50,587 bases of DNA from Flavobacteriales bacterium (GCA_018664745.1 JABJNS010000065.1:1-50587), one strand, 5' to 3'. Numbered from the stretch's first letter, positions 16,216 through 27,200 are shown. The notes: generated by a model not told the origin, from the letters alone. Numbers and translations: made by a program.

Positions 16216-18753
16216 ATGAATAAGCTAGCACTACTTATATTTACATTGTTTATTTCCACTTCATTAACAGCTCAAATTTGGGAAGATGAATTACTAAAAA
16301 CAAATCCAAACCCTACGGTTGAGGAAAAAAGCCAAGCTTTTGAAGAGTATCGCGCTACACACCCTTATACCAAAGGAAACGGCTACAAACCTTATGCTAG
16401 AGAAATAGACTTTAGTTTAGAGCGTAACTTTATAGATTCTGAATTCAAAGCAGATGCCCTATTTATTGAATGGAAAAAAATACAAGAAAAATATTCTCAT
16501 TCCAAAACAAGTACTCAATCAAATTGGATAGCTAAAGGACCTACAAATACACCAATCATTCTATCAAACGGGAAAAAAAGAGGAAATGGTAGAGTGAATT
16601 GTATAGCTTTTGACCCTAATGACCCTGACATAATATGGATAGGATCTCCTGCTGGAGGTTTATGGAAATCTATTGATGGAGGGAGTAATTGGACAACTAA
16701 TACTGATAATTTACCAGTGATAGGGGTTTCTTATATTGCAATTGACCCTATAAACTCACAAAACATGTTAATTGTAACAGGAGATGCTCATGCATCTGAC
16801 ACTTATAGTATTGGTATATTAAAATCAACTGATGGAGGAAACTCTTGGATAACAACAAGTTTAAGTTATAATATTAGTCAAGAAAAAACAATAAACAAAG
16901 TGATTATTAACCCAAACTATCCTGATAGCGCTTATGCAGTTACTAATAGTAATATTATGACAAGTATTGATGGTGGTAATAATTGGACAATTACAGGCCC
17001 TATAGGTAGGTGGAGAGATATAGAGTTTAAGCCTGGTACGCCATCAACTCTCTATGCTGCAAAACAATCAAGTGGAGGTTCAAATATTTATCGTTCAACT
17101 GATGGAGGTGCAAATTGGAGCACTATTAATAACGGAATGACCGGGAGCAGGTACCGTCCTTTAATTGCTGTTACTCCTGATAATCCAAATGTTATTTACG
17201 CACTCTTTTCTGCCTCTGATTATGGATTTCATGGACTTTACAAATCTTCAGATGCTGGAGATAGTTGGATCTTACAATCAAATAGCCCTAATATCTTAGG
17301 AAGAGAAACTGATGGAAGTGGAACTGGGGGTCAATCATGGTATGATTTAAGTTTAGCAGTTTCTACAGCTGATGAAAATCTAGTTTATGTTGGTGGGATT
17401 AATTTATGGAAAACAACTAATGGAGGGAATAATTGGACAATAAATGCAAGTAGTGGAAATGGAAACTACTCTTACATGCATGTTGACCAGCATGCTGCAG
17501 AATTCAATCCACTTAACCATATTGCTTATGCAGGTAATGATGGTGGTTTTTATAAATATATGGACAACCTTAATAAATGGGTAGATATTTCTGATGGGTT
17601 AGAAATTTCACAATTTTATCGCTTAGGATTATCTAAATCCAACCCTGATAGATTAGTTGCTGGTGCTCAGGATAATGGAACAGAAATGCTAACCAATGGT
17701 ACCTGGGATGCAATTATGGGAGGAGATGGAATGGAATGTGCTATTGATCATTATGACCAAGATATTATCTATGCAGAATTCCAGTATGGTGGCTTAAGAA
17801 AGTCTTACAATGGAGGGAATAATTGGAGTAACATAAAACCTGTGAGTTATGATGGAGGATGGGTAACTCCATACAAAATGCACCCTATAAATAATAACCT
17901 AATAGTTGCTGGCTATAATGAAGTTTATCGTTCAGAAACTGCAGGGGCAATATGGGATTCTATTTCTTATAATGTGAGTGGGGGACAAGCAATAAAAACA
18001 ATAGCACTTGCAGAATCTAATGAAGACTACATTTATGCAGCAACATATACTAAAATGAAAGTAACGAAAAATGCTGGCACTACTTGGACTAATATAAAAT
18101 CAGGAATTCCTAACTATAACATAACAGATGTAACTGTTTCAAACAATAACCCTGATAGAGTATGGGTTACATTATCAGGATATGTTAGTGGACATAAAGT
18201 TTATGAGTCAAATGATGGAGGATCAACTTGGATAAATATAACAGCAAATGGATTACCAAATCTTCCTGCGAACTGTATTGTCTATCAAGGAGGAGCAAAT
18301 GACGATTTATATGTTGGAACAGATATTGGAGTGTATTACAAAGACAATACTATGACAGATTGGATACCATTTATGACAGGCCTACCAAATGTAATAATAA
18401 AAGAATTGGAGATTCATTATGATGAAGGAACAATAAGTGCAGCTACTTACGGAAGAGGCATTTGGGAAAGTCCTTTAAACACATTATCTACAAATATTGA
18501 TGAGAAGAAAATTTCTTCTTTTCAAATTCATCCTAACCCTGCAACACAAGAGATAACACTTAATGTTGGCTCTCAAATAAAAGAAAATCTAATCGCTAAA
18601 ATTTATTCCATTACTGGCCAGACTATTATTATTAAAAATATTAATAACAACCGTATAACAATCAATACTTCTAATTTTTCAAAAGGATGTTATATTGTAG
18701 AACTTAGTAATGGTAGTAGTTTCACTAGAAGAGAAAAGCTAATTATAAAATAG
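16216..18753 (+). CDS. Secreted Asp-box (BNR/VPS10-like) beta-propeller protein with T9SS type A sorting signal
   Basis: About 845 residues. A signal peptide (MNKLALLIFTLFISTSLTAQ) is followed by an N-terminal linker of about 100 residues. Then come at least nine Asp-box-like turns of the S/T-x-D/N-G-G-x-x-W type, e.g. SIDGGSNW, STDGGNSW, STDGGANW, SSDAGDSW, TTNGGNNW, SYNGGNNW, SNDGGSTW. These indicate one or two sortilin/VPS10-like propellers. The C-terminal 80 residues are a T9SS type A sorting domain (IHPNPATQE ... GCYIVELSNG ... KLIIK), so export across the outer membrane is expected. The Arg triad of true sialidases is not recognisable, so a carbohydrate-binding, adhesive or hydrolase role stays open. 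The start at 16216 fits the signal peptide and promoter. The stop overlaps the convergent DUF4837 gene by 11 bases. Confidence 0.85.
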   Translation: MNKLALLIFTLFISTSLTAQIWEDELLKTNPNPTVEEKSQAFEEYRATHPYTKGNGYKPYAREIDFSLERNFIDSEFKADALFIEWKKIQEKYSHSKTSTQSNWIAKGPTNTPIILSNGKKRGNGRVNCIAFDPNDPDIIWIGSPAGGLWKSIDGGSNWTTNTDNLPVIGVSYIAIDPINSQNMLIVTGDAHASDTYSIGILKSTDGGNSWITTSLSYNISQEKTINKVIINPNYPDSAYAVTNSNIMTSIDGGNNWTITGPIGRWRDIEFKPGTPSTLYAAKQSSGGSNIYRSTDGGANWSTINNGMTGSRYRPLIAVTPDNPNVIYALFSASDYGFHGLYKSSDAGDSWILQSNSPNILGRETDGSGTGGQSWYDLSLAVSTADENLVYVGGINLWKTTNGGNNWTINASSGNGNYSYMHVDQHAAEFNPLNHIAYAGNDGGFYKYMDNLNKWVDISDGLEISQFYRLGLSKSNPDRLVAGAQDNGTEMLTNGTWDAIMGGDGMECAIDHYDQDIIYAEFQYGGLRKSYNGGNNWSNIKPVSYDGGWVTPYKMHPINNNLIVAGYNEVYRSETAGAIWDSISYNVSGGQAIKTIALAESNEDYIYAATYTKMKVTKNAGTTWTNIKSGIPNYNITDVTVSNNNPDRVWVTLSGYVSGHKVYESNDGGSTWINITANGLPNLPANCIVYQGGANDDLYVGTDIGVYYKDNTMTDWIPFMTGLPNVIIKELEIHYDEGTISAATYGRGIWESPLNTLSTNIDEKKISSFQIHPNPATQEITLNVGSQIKENLIAKIYSITGQTIIIKNINNNRITINTSNFSKGCYIVELSNGSSFTRREKLIIK

Positions 18754-19642
18754 CTTCCAAGATCTTTAAGTGTTTTCGTTTTCTGCAATTAGGATCAAAA
18801 ACAAGACCAACTGATACTATTATTTTATCACCTACAAAATAAGTTTTAGCTAGGAAAGGACCGCCCATAAATCCTTTTTCTAATTTCCAAATCCCCTTAT
18901 AAATATTATTATTGTAATAAGGAGGGAATTCAGATTCAATTTTTACATATTGCTCCTGTTTAGCTCCTTTCAAATATTGAGCAAGAATACTATCTGTTTT
19001 TTGCAATACTTCTTGTTGAAGATTAGCACTCTTTGGGATAAAAGAAAAAACTAAAAGTTGCTTAATCACCTCTTCTTTATCAGGATTATAAGTTGCCCAA
19101 AAAAGAGTAGATGTATCCTTTAATATTTTATATTCTGACGGAATTAATACCTCAACATTAAAATTATTTTTAATGTTTTCCTGAGCTGTTTGATTAGATA
19201 ATTTAGAAATCTCCTTCCTTAAACTTTTTAATTCTCTCCAGTCAAAAATTGCTTTAATTTTATTTAAATCCTTTTTAAAATTATCTTCCTTATTGTTTTC
19301 ATAATTCAACTGTACAACTAACTGTTCTTTAGCCCATTTATCCTGTTGATTGCTATTCGGTAAATTTTTACCAATAATAAAAATATTTTTATGCGTTTTT
19401 AGTATCGATTTAAACTCAATATGATTTACTTGAACAACTCTAAAAGAAGACTCATTCTGCACTAACCCTAGCAAGGGTGCTGCAAAAGTTTTGCCTACAA
19501 TCTCTTTAATACTCTCATCCCATAATATGTCATCTACAACAAAGATAACTTCTGATAAAGCCCCTGTTGAGCTAGGTAATGTTTTAACTCCATCTGAACA
19601 AGAACTTGCAAGTACTATTAATAGGAATAATAATTTTTTCAT
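18743..19642 (-). CDS. DUF4837-family lipoprotein
   Basis: 299 residues of unknown function. A lipoprotein signal peptide ends in a lipobox-like VLASSC, placing acylated Cys at about residue 15. The mature part begins with SDGVKTLPSSTGALSEVIFVVDD, typical of DUF4837 proteins confined to Bacteroidota. The body is alpha/beta with no catalytic motif I can identify. Near the C-terminus GFMGGPFLAKTYFVGDKIIVSVGLVFDPNCRKR is split by a short gap in hydrophobicity but resembles the family end. The start overlaps the stop of the upstream transglycosylase gene by one base (TAATG), which suggests a joint envelope role. Confidence 0.85.
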   Translation of the reverse strand: MKKLLFLLIVLASSCSDGVKTLPSSTGALSEVIFVVDDILWDESIKEIVGKTFAAPLLGLVQNESSFRVVQVNHIEFKSILKTHKNIFIIGKNLPNSNQQDKWAKEQLVVQLNYENNKEDNFKKDLNKIKAIFDWRELKSLRKEISKLSNQTAQENIKNNFNVEVLIPSEYKILKDTSTLFWATYNPDKEEVIKQLLVFSFIPKSANLQQEVLQKTDSILAQYLKGAKQEQYVKIESEFPPYYNNNIYKGIWKLEKGFMGGPFLAKTYFVGDKIIVSVGLVFDPNCRKRKHLKILEAIL

Positions 19643-21003
19643 TATGAAATTGGGATTAAAATTTTAGTTCCTGGCTTAAGATTATCAGTCTCTAAGTTAT
19701 TTAATGCTTTTATTTTCCAAACACTTAATCCCTCATGTTTTTGAGCAATTTCCCAAAGCGTATCTCCTTTTTGAACAATGTATTCATTTTTACTGGCAGT
19801 TACTTTTTTAGTTGATTTATCTTCTCCTTTCTTTACATAAATCACCAATTTATCACCTATATCTAATTTAGAAGATTTTAGATTATTCCACTCTTTAATC
19901 TCAAATACATGCACTTTATGTTCTTTTGCAATTCTCCCCAAATAATCTCCTTTATGCACCCTATAAATTATGCGCTCTTCACCAATCAAAATTTCTTTTT
20001 TATCTACTGACTCAACAAAAGCATAATTACTAGCTTCATTAAGCTTAAAATCATTTACTGTATTAGCAGGAAATACCAAAACTGCTCCTTGAGGATAAAC
20101 CTCTTTTTTATAGGAAGGGTTTAAATAATTTATCGTCTCTGAATTAACACATAGTAATTCACTTAACACTTTTAAATCCACTTGTTTTTTAAGAGTAATT
20201 GTGTCTGTTTGGCCTAAATTAATTTTTGGTTCTTGAGTATAAATTCCGTGTTCATTAGCATAATTCATAGCATAATTTACTGCAATAAATGTTGGGACAT
20301 AATTTCTTGTTTCTTTCCTTAAATGAGGATGTAATTCCCAAAAATTAGAAGTACCAACACTAGCTATTTTTCTTTGCAAATATCCAGGACCACCATTATA
20401 AGCTGCCAATACTAAATTCCAATCTCCAAAAGTATCATATAGCTTTACAAAATATTCACAAGCAGCTATAGTTGCCTTTAAAGGGTCTTGTCTTTCATCC
20501 ATATAGGAAGTAACCTCTAATCCATATTGTTTTCCTGTGAGGTACATAAATTGCCATAAACCACTTGCTCCAGATCTAGAACGAGCCTTAGGATTAAGGG
20601 CTGATTCCACAATAGATAAATACTTAAATTCTAAGGGTAAATTATATTTATCCAAGTGCTGCTCAAATAAAGGGAAGTAATAAGGGGCTAATCCTTGCAT
20701 TCTTGAAATAAGTGCTTTATTTCTTCCTAAATAACTATCAATAAAGGGTTGTACTTTATCATTATACACCAAATCCATTGGTGTATTTTTATCCAATTGT
20801 TGCAATCTCCATGCAACTATATTCTCTTCTTTCAGCAGTGATAATTCCTCTTTATCAGCTGAAACTTCATTTTCAATAAAAGCTTCATCAAAAATACTAT
20901 CAGTAGTAACAACAGTATTTATAGGTTGGGAAGTGATAAAGCTATCCCCATTAGCAAAGATCAAAAAAGGGCTAAGTACAATTAAAAAAATTATTTTTCT
21001 CAT
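19642..21003 (-). CDS. MltD-like lytic transglycosylase with LysM domains
   Basis: Cleaves peptidoglycan glycan strands in the periplasm, forming 1,6-anhydro-MurNAc ends. About 453 residues: signal peptide (MRKIIFLIVLSPFLIFANG), then an SLT domain (about 105-270). The catalytic Glu lies in SIVESALNPKARS, with GLWQFMYLTGKQYGL and LAAYNGGPG blocks. A degenerate LysM-like segment (about 280-325) and two clear C-terminal LysM domains (YRVHKGDYLGRIAKEHKV and YIVQKGDTLWEIAQKH) bind the wall. The open frame extends ten codons upstream to 21033, but the signal peptide fixes the start at 21003. It shares an operon with the DUF4837 lipoprotein. Upstream only a weak CAACTTTG box is seen at about 21008-21015. 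Confidence 0.92.
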   Translation of the reverse strand: MRKIIFLIVLSPFLIFANGDSFITSQPINTVVTTDSIFDEAFIENEVSADKEELSLLKEENIVAWRLQQLDKNTPMDLVYNDKVQPFIDSYLGRNKALISRMQGLAPYYFPLFEQHLDKYNLPLEFKYLSIVESALNPKARSRSGASGLWQFMYLTGKQYGLEVTSYMDERQDPLKATIAACEYFVKLYDTFGDWNLVLAAYNGGPGYLQRKIASVGTSNFWELHPHLRKETRNYVPTFIAVNYAMNYANEHGIYTQEPKINLGQTDTITLKKQVDLKVLSELLCVNSETINYLNPSYKKEVYPQGAVLVFPANTVNDFKLNEASNYAFVESVDKKEILIGEERIIYRVHKGDYLGRIAKEHKVHVFEIKEWNNLKSSKLDIGDKLVIYVKKGEDKSTKKVTASKNEYIVQKGDTLWEIAQKHEGLSVWKIKALNNLETDNLKPGTKILIPIS

Positions 21004-21067
21004 AACTACAAAGTTGAGAATAATATAAAACAATATACCTAGTCCACAAATACAATTATCAACTCAT

Positions 21068-21099
21068 AAATGTTTATATAATTATAGTAGAAAACATTT
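21068..21099. promoter_or_regulatory. Imperfectly spaced inverted repeat upstream of tetR, possible operator
   Basis: AAATGTTT (21068-21075) and AAACATTT (21092-21099) form an eight-base inverted repeat with a 16-base AT-rich spacer, in the 149-base gap between the divergent transglycosylase and tetR genes. It lies upstream of the tetR -7 box. It could be bound by the TetR protein or be chance in AT-rich DNA. The rest of the gap holds nothing I recognise. Confidence 0.25.
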
Positions 21100-21134
21100 T
21101 TTCCCATTTTTCGTTTCCACTAAATATTAAAAAG

Positions 21135-21142
21135 TATCTTTG
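21135..21142 (+). promoter_or_regulatory. Bacteroidota -7 box (TATCTTTG) for the tetR efflux operon
   Basis: TATCTTTG matches TAnnTTTG and ends ten bases before the tetR ATG at 21153. It would drive the whole tetR-tolC-adaptor-RND unit, since no other promoter is seen down to 27625. Self-regulation by the TetR protein is the usual arrangement for such operons. Confidence 0.62.
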
Positions 21143-21152
21143 CCACCACATT

Positions 21153-21755
21153 ATGAGCAAACAAGAACAAATAATACAAGGAGCTTTAAGTCTTTTTATG
21201 CGAATGGGGGTAAAAGGAATAAATATGGATTATGTTGCTACTCATCTTGGAATTTCAAAAAAAACACTCTACCAGCATGTTGATAATAAAGCCGATTTGG
21301 TAGAACAAAGCTTTGCTTCTCATCAATGTAAAGTTAAAAGCATGATAGAGTCTATATGTGCTATACATGAAAATGCTATTGATGAGTTGTTTGAAATTGA
21401 CTCTGGAATTTGTAGGATGTTAAAAGACAGGAATCCTTACTTAATACAAAACTTAAAAACATATTACCCAAAAGTATGGAATCTTTTAGATGATTTAAAG
21501 AAAAAATACCTTTTTAAAACTGTAAAAAATAACTTAGATACTGGGATTAAACAAGGCTTATATCGTAAAGAAATTAATACTGATATTATTACAAAATTAA
21601 TGATGACCAGAATTGATGCTCTAGTTGATAATGATATTTTTCCATTAACTGAATATGATTTTAAAGAACTTCTTAAAGAAAATCGTATTTATCATATTAG
21701 AGGGATTGCCTCAGAAAAAGGAATAAACTACCTAGAAAAAAAATTAAAAAAATGA
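21153..21755 (+). CDS. TetR/AcrR-family transcriptional regulator
   Basis: 200-residue repressor-type regulator. The N-terminal HTH (about 5-50) reads IIQGALSLFMRMGVKGINMDYVATHLGISKKTLYQHV, split between the first helix and the canonical helix-turn-helix ending in SKKTLYQHVDNKADLV. The C-terminal ligand-binding half is divergent, so the inducer cannot be predicted. It is the first gene of an efflux operon and its stop overlaps the tolC ATG (ATGA after an A-rich run), so it probably controls the pump encoded behind it. Confidence 0.92.
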   Translation: MSKQEQIIQGALSLFMRMGVKGINMDYVATHLGISKKTLYQHVDNKADLVEQSFASHQCKVKSMIESICAIHENAIDELFEIDSGICRMLKDRNPYLIQNLKTYYPKVWNLLDDLKKKYLFKTVKNNLDTGIKQGLYRKEINTDIITKLMMTRIDALVDNDIFPLTEYDFKELLKENRIYHIRGIASEKGINYLEKKLKK

Positions 21756-23074
21756 ATAAAGTAATTTTAGTTGTATTAGTATTTTTAGGAACTACTGCAA
21801 TTGCACAGCACCAATACTCTGTTAGTGAAGCACAAGAATATGGTAGTAAAAATAATACAGAAATAAGAAATGCTCTACTTGATGTGAAATATGCAAAAAA
21901 GCAAATAAAAGAAACTCGAGCAATAGGGCTTCCTCATTTAAATGCTGAATTGCAATGGCAAAAATTTATTGATATTCCAACTTCAATAGTCCCTGCTAAT
22001 GCTTTTAATCCAAATGCCCCAGCAAATGAAATTATGGAAATGAAAATGGGAATGGAGCAAAATGTAACTGCTGCAATTACAGCTTCACAACTTATATTTG
22101 ACGGAAGTTATATTATTGGTCTTAAAGCCGCAACAACATTTAAAAAAATGGCAGAGCACAAAATGAATTTAACTAATCAACAAATAAAGGATAGTATTGC
22201 TATTGCTTACTATAATGTGCTCATCATTAATGAAAATAAAAAATTCTTAAAAAGCATAGTAGAGGTGCACCAACAAATACTAAAAGAATTACAGGCTACA
22301 CACAAACAGGGGTTTATTGAGGATATAGAAGTGGACAGAATGGCAATTATTGTTTCTACTATGAAAATACAAGCTGAGGAGGTGAAAAGGTTTTCCGAAA
22401 TTAGTTATATGATGTTAAAAATGATGTTAAGCATTCCGTTTGATGAGGAGTTAATACTTACTGATAGTTTAGATAATTTGTTAGCAAAAGGAACAGATTT
22501 GCAACTTCAAGAAGCTACAATAGAAAATAGATTTGAATATAAAATGAGTGAAGCACAAACTACACTTATGAAACTAGATTTAATTCGATATAAAACTGCT
22601 TGGATACCAAGTATAGCAGCATTTGGAGCCTATAGCGAAAACGCTATGAGAAATGAATTTAATTTTACAAATGATGGTAGCTGGTACCCTACAAAAATGA
22701 TAGGAATAAAAGCTAGTATGCCTATATTCAATGGATTTTCAGGAAGTGCTTTAACTCAAAAAGCAAAAATAAAACACCTACAGTCTTTAAATGACTTGGA
22801 GCATACTAGACAAGCACTTGTTCTAGACTACAAATCTTCTGAAAGTGCCTACTTAACAGCTCTAAGCAGCAAAAAAAATCAAGAAAATAATCTAAGGCTT
22901 TATAAAAAAATATACCTAAAAACTTTAGCTAAATATAAAGAGGGATTGGTAGGAAGCTCAGAAGTAGCAACAGGAGGTGCTGACTACCTACAAGCACAAA
23001 CAGATTATTCAAAATCAATTCAGCAATTACTTATTACTAAAATGAAATATAACCGAACTTTAGGATTAAATTAA
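21752..23074 (+). CDS. TolC-family outer-membrane efflux protein
   Basis: Outer-membrane channel of a tripartite pump, 440 residues. The signal peptide (1-18) ends IAQ. The long helical repeats typical of OEP domains follow, with the first (about 20-215) and second (about 240-440) halves. The YSVSEAQEYGSKNNTEIRNA opening and the YKEGLVGSSEVATGGADYLQAQTDYSKS closing helix are characteristic. It is coupled to tetR by a four-base overlap and followed at once by the adaptor gene. Confidence 0.93.
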   Translation: MNKVILVVLVFLGTTAIAQHQYSVSEAQEYGSKNNTEIRNALLDVKYAKKQIKETRAIGLPHLNAELQWQKFIDIPTSIVPANAFNPNAPANEIMEMKMGMEQNVTAAITASQLIFDGSYIIGLKAATTFKKMAEHKMNLTNQQIKDSIAIAYYNVLIINENKKFLKSIVEVHQQILKELQATHKQGFIEDIEVDRMAIIVSTMKIQAEEVKRFSEISYMMLKMMLSIPFDEELILTDSLDNLLAKGTDLQLQEATIENRFEYKMSEAQTTLMKLDLIRYKTAWIPSIAAFGAYSENAMRNEFNFTNDGSWYPTKMIGIKASMPIFNGFSGSALTQKAKIKHLQSLNDLEHTRQALVLDYKSSESAYLTALSSKKNQENNLRLYKKIYLKTLAKYKEGLVGSSEVATGGADYLQAQTDYSKSIQQLLITKMKYNRTLGLN

Positions 23075-23111
23075 AATGAACTCAAAATCATATACCATTA
23101 AACTAACTACT

Positions 23112-24227
23112 ATGAATAAAATAATTCCAATACTATCATTAGCTATTTTTCTTTTCTCATGTAGTGAACAAAAATTAACATTATCTGATAAAAAAGATAG
23201 CCTTAAAGTACTTAAAGAACAATTAAGTGAAACTAAAACGCAAATAAGCATCCTTGAGAAAGAAATTGCAACTTTAGATACTACAATGATAAATGGGGCT
23301 ATTGTAAAAACAACAGCCATAACTGCCAGTACTTTCAAGCATTATATTGAACAATTAGGAACTGTAAGTTCTAAGCAAAATGTAACTGTAAGCCCTACTT
23401 TAGGAGGTGTAGTTCAAAAAATAATTGTTGATGAAGGAGAGTGGGTGAACAAGGGAGAAGATATTATAGAGCTTGATGCAGAAATAATCTTAAAGCAAGT
23501 TGAAGAGATGGAAGCATCATTTAAATTAGCAGAAACTACTTACAAAAGACAAAAAAAACTTTGGGAGCAGAAAATTGGATCAGAAATGCAATTTCTTCAA
23601 ATAAAAAACCAATATGAATCACTACAAAAAAAATTAGAATCAGCTAAGGCACAGCTGGGAAACATGAAGATATCTGCTCCTATAAGTGGGAATGTTGATG
23701 TTATAAACCTAAATGTTGGTGAATTTGCAGCACCAGGAATACCTATCCTACAAATTGTTAATGCAAAGGAGGTGCAAATTCAAGCTGATGTTCCTGAAAA
23801 ATATGCAAATATCTTGCATAAAGGTGGATATGTTTCAATTAACTTTAGCACAATAGGAATAGAGAAAGAAGCTAAAATTACTTTTGTTAGTCAGATAATT
23901 AATCCTCAAAATAGAACTTTTAAAATCAAAATAGACCTTGACAATAAAAATGGAGAGATAAAACCAAATGCAATTGCTTCTTTACAAATACAAGATAAAT
24001 ATATAAAAGATGCTATAGTTATTCCAACAGAAGTTATCAAGAAAGACATGAGAGGAGATTTTATATTTATTGCTGAAAAAAATCATGCAAAAAAGGTTTA
24101 TATCACTTTAGGAAAATCTTATAAAGATAAAACTCATATTACTTCAGGGTTAAATATTAATGATTTACTGATTACAACAGGATACACAAAAATAGGTAAT
24201 GAGAGTCCTATTAAAATAATACAATAA
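23112..24227 (+). CDS. RND efflux periplasmic adaptor (membrane fusion) lipoprotein
   Basis: Links the RND pump to the TolC channel. From the ATG at 23112 the protein has 371 residues and a lipoprotein signal MNKIIPILSLAIFLFSC. It then has a short coiled coil (about 20-55), a biotinyl-lipoyl-like half (VSPTLGGVVQKIIVDEGEWV), a helical hairpin, the second lipoyl half (ISAPISGNVDVINLNVGEFA), and beta-barrel and membrane-proximal domains (VIPTEVIKKDMRGDFIF). An in-frame ATG at 23076, two bases after the tolC stop, would add 12 residues before the signal peptide. I prefer 23112, but 23076 would give tighter coupling. Confidence 0.92.
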   Translation: MNKIIPILSLAIFLFSCSEQKLTLSDKKDSLKVLKEQLSETKTQISILEKEIATLDTTMINGAIVKTTAITASTFKHYIEQLGTVSSKQNVTVSPTLGGVVQKIIVDEGEWVNKGEDIIELDAEIILKQVEEMEASFKLAETTYKRQKKLWEQKIGSEMQFLQIKNQYESLQKKLESAKAQLGNMKISAPISGNVDVINLNVGEFAAPGIPILQIVNAKEVQIQADVPEKYANILHKGGYVSINFSTIGIEKEAKITFVSQIINPQNRTFKIKIDLDNKNGEIKPNAIASLQIQDKYIKDAIVIPTEVIKKDMRGDFIFIAEKNHAKKVYITLGKSYKDKTHITSGLNINDLLITTGYTKIGNESPIKIIQ

Positions 24228-24232
24228 GCAAT

Positions 24233-27200
24233 ATGAGTAATAATATCAGAAATTTTAAACTTACTAACCTATCGCTTAAGAATAAAACAACTATATTTAT
24301 TTTAACAATCCTGTTGGCCTACTTTGGAATGTTTACTTATAAAACCATGCCAAAGGCACTTTTCCCAGATATAGTTATGCCAACTATAATGGTACAAACA
24401 ATATATCCTGGAAATTCACCGGCAGATATTGAGAACTTAATTACCCGTCCTATAGAAAAAGAAATTAAGTCTATAAAAGGAATTAAGAATCTAAAATCAA
24501 CTTCTATACAAGATAACTCATCTATTATTGTTGAATTTAATACTGATGTTGAAGTAAAAAGTGCGCTACAAGATGTAAAAGATGCAGTAGATAAATCAAA
24601 AGGAAACTTACCTTCTGATTTAGATATTGATCCTATTGTAATGGATATTGATTTTTCTGAATTCCCAATTTTAAATATTAATTTATCAGGAGACTTTAGC
24701 CTTGATGAACTTAAGAAACATGCAGAGTATTTACAAGATAAAATTGAGGCTGTAAGCGAAATTTCAAAAGTAGAAATTACAGGGCTACTTGATAAGGAAA
24801 TTACTATTAAGGCTGACCTTCATAGTATGGAAAGTAAAGAAATTAGCTTTACAGATATTGAAAATGCAATAGGGTTTGAAAATGTTTCTATTGCAGGAGG
24901 CAATCTTCTTATCGGCAACATGAAGCGTATGGTAAGAACTGATGCTGAATTTAAGAATGTTAAAGAGATTGGTAATATTATTGTAAAGCATGAGAAAGGA
25001 AATATTGTTTACTTAAAAGATATTGCTGAGGTAGTTAATGGCTATGAAGAAAGAGAATCATATGCTAGGCTAGATAAAGAGCCTGTGGTTTCTTTAAATA
25101 TTGTAAAAAAAGGAGGGGAAAATCTATTAGAAGCTACTGATAAAATATTTGCATTGTTAGATCAAGCAAAAGCATCAAAAGCACTACCTAAAGACTTATC
25201 TATTTCCATTACCAATGATCAATCAGAACAAACTAGGAAGCAGTTAAGCAATCTTGAAAACAGTATTATATTTGGTGTAATATTAGTTATCCTAGTGTTG
25301 TTATTTTTCTTAGGATTAAGAAATTCATTATTTGTTGGTTTAGCTATACCAATGTCAATGTTTATTAGTTTTGTAGTCTTAGGAGGAATGGGTACAACTA
25401 TGAATATGGTAGTGCTATTTGCACTTATTTTAGCTTTAGGAATGCTTGTAGATAATGCTATTGTTGTAATTGAAAATATTCACCGATTATTTCATGAAGA
25501 AGGTTTAAGTAAACTAGAAGCTGCAAAACAAGGTGTAGGTGAAATTGCAATTCCAATTATCTCATCAACAGCAACAACATTAGCGGCATTTTTCCCATTA
25601 CTTTTTTGGAAAGATATGATGGGAGAATTTATGGGCTATATTCCTATGACTTTAATTATTGTTTTAGGATCATCATTATTTATTGCTCTTGTAATAAACC
25701 CTGTTTTTGCTGCATCATTTATGAAGAAAGATGAGAAAGAAGAGGTGAATAAAAAGAAGTTGAAAAAAACTGTGTATTACTTATTGGCTGCTGGATTAGT
25801 ATTGCATTTAATTTCTTACAAGGTGCTAGGATCATTAGCATTTGTTTTTGCTTTTCTACATACAATAAATACACTTTATCTTACTCCAATTTCATATTGG
25901 TTCCAAGACATATACTTAGTGCGTTTAGAGAAAAAATATGAAAAACTACTAAACTGGGCATTGCATGGGAAAAATCCAATAAAACTATTATTCGGTACGG
26001 GAGGATTACTTATTTTTAGTATTGTATTTTTTGCAATGATGTCTCCTAATGTTGAGTTTTTCCCTGTAAATGAACCTAAATACATTAACGTTTTTGTTGA
26101 AATGCCAAATGGAACTGATGTTGCTGTTACTGATTCAGTAGCACAGACTGTAGAACAAAAAGTAATAGCTACTTTAGAACCCTACAAACATGCTGTTTCA
26201 TCAGTGCTTACTAATGTAGGGGCAGGAACCTCTGATCCTAATGATATGAGTGGTGGTGGTAGTGGAATTACACCTAATAAAGCAAGAATCACCATAAACT
26301 TTGAAGAGTTTGAAAATAGAGGAGGGGTTAGCACAGGTGAGGTGATGAAGTTGGTAACTGCTGACTTGAAAGGAATTGCTGGAGTAGATATATCTGTAGA
26401 TAAAAATAGAGAAGGACCTCCTATGGGTAAACCAATTAATATTGAAGTTATTGGTGAAGATTTAAATACATTATTAACTCTTGGAGATGCTATCCAAAAT
26501 CAAATTAATAATGAAAATATTGCTGGAATAGAAGGATTAAAAGTAGATTTAGAAATGAATAATCCTGAGCTATTGATAAACATTGATAGAGATATGGCAA
26601 GGCGATTAGGTATTTCTACTTCACAAATTGCAAGTACTATCAGAACTTCATTATTTGGTAAAGAGATTTCTAAGTTTAAAGATGGAGAGGATGAGCACCC
26701 AATTATTTTAAGGCTAGATGATAAGTACAGATATAGTGTGCCATCATTAATGAGCCAAAAAATTACTTTCCGTTCACAATCAAGTGGGCAGGTAAAACAA
26801 ATTCCAATCTCATCTGTAGCAGATTACACCTATAACAATACATATGGGTCTGTAAAAAGAAAAGATTTAAAAAGACAACTTACTATCTATTCTAATGTTT
26901 TAGAGGGGTATAATGAGTCTTCAATAAATGCTCAGATTAAAGTATTACTTTCTGACTTTCCTATACCTGAAAACTATGATTTAAAGTTTACAGGAAAACA
27001 AGAAGAGCAAGCCGAAACACAAGAATTTTTATCTAATGCCTTATTAATTGCAATAGCATTAATCTCTCTTATCTTAGTATCACAATTTAACTCTGCTATT
27101 AAACCATTCATTATTATTATTACGGTAGTATTTAGTACTATTGGGGTTTTCTTAGGGCTTGCTATATTTAATATGGACTTTGTAATTATTATGACAGGTA

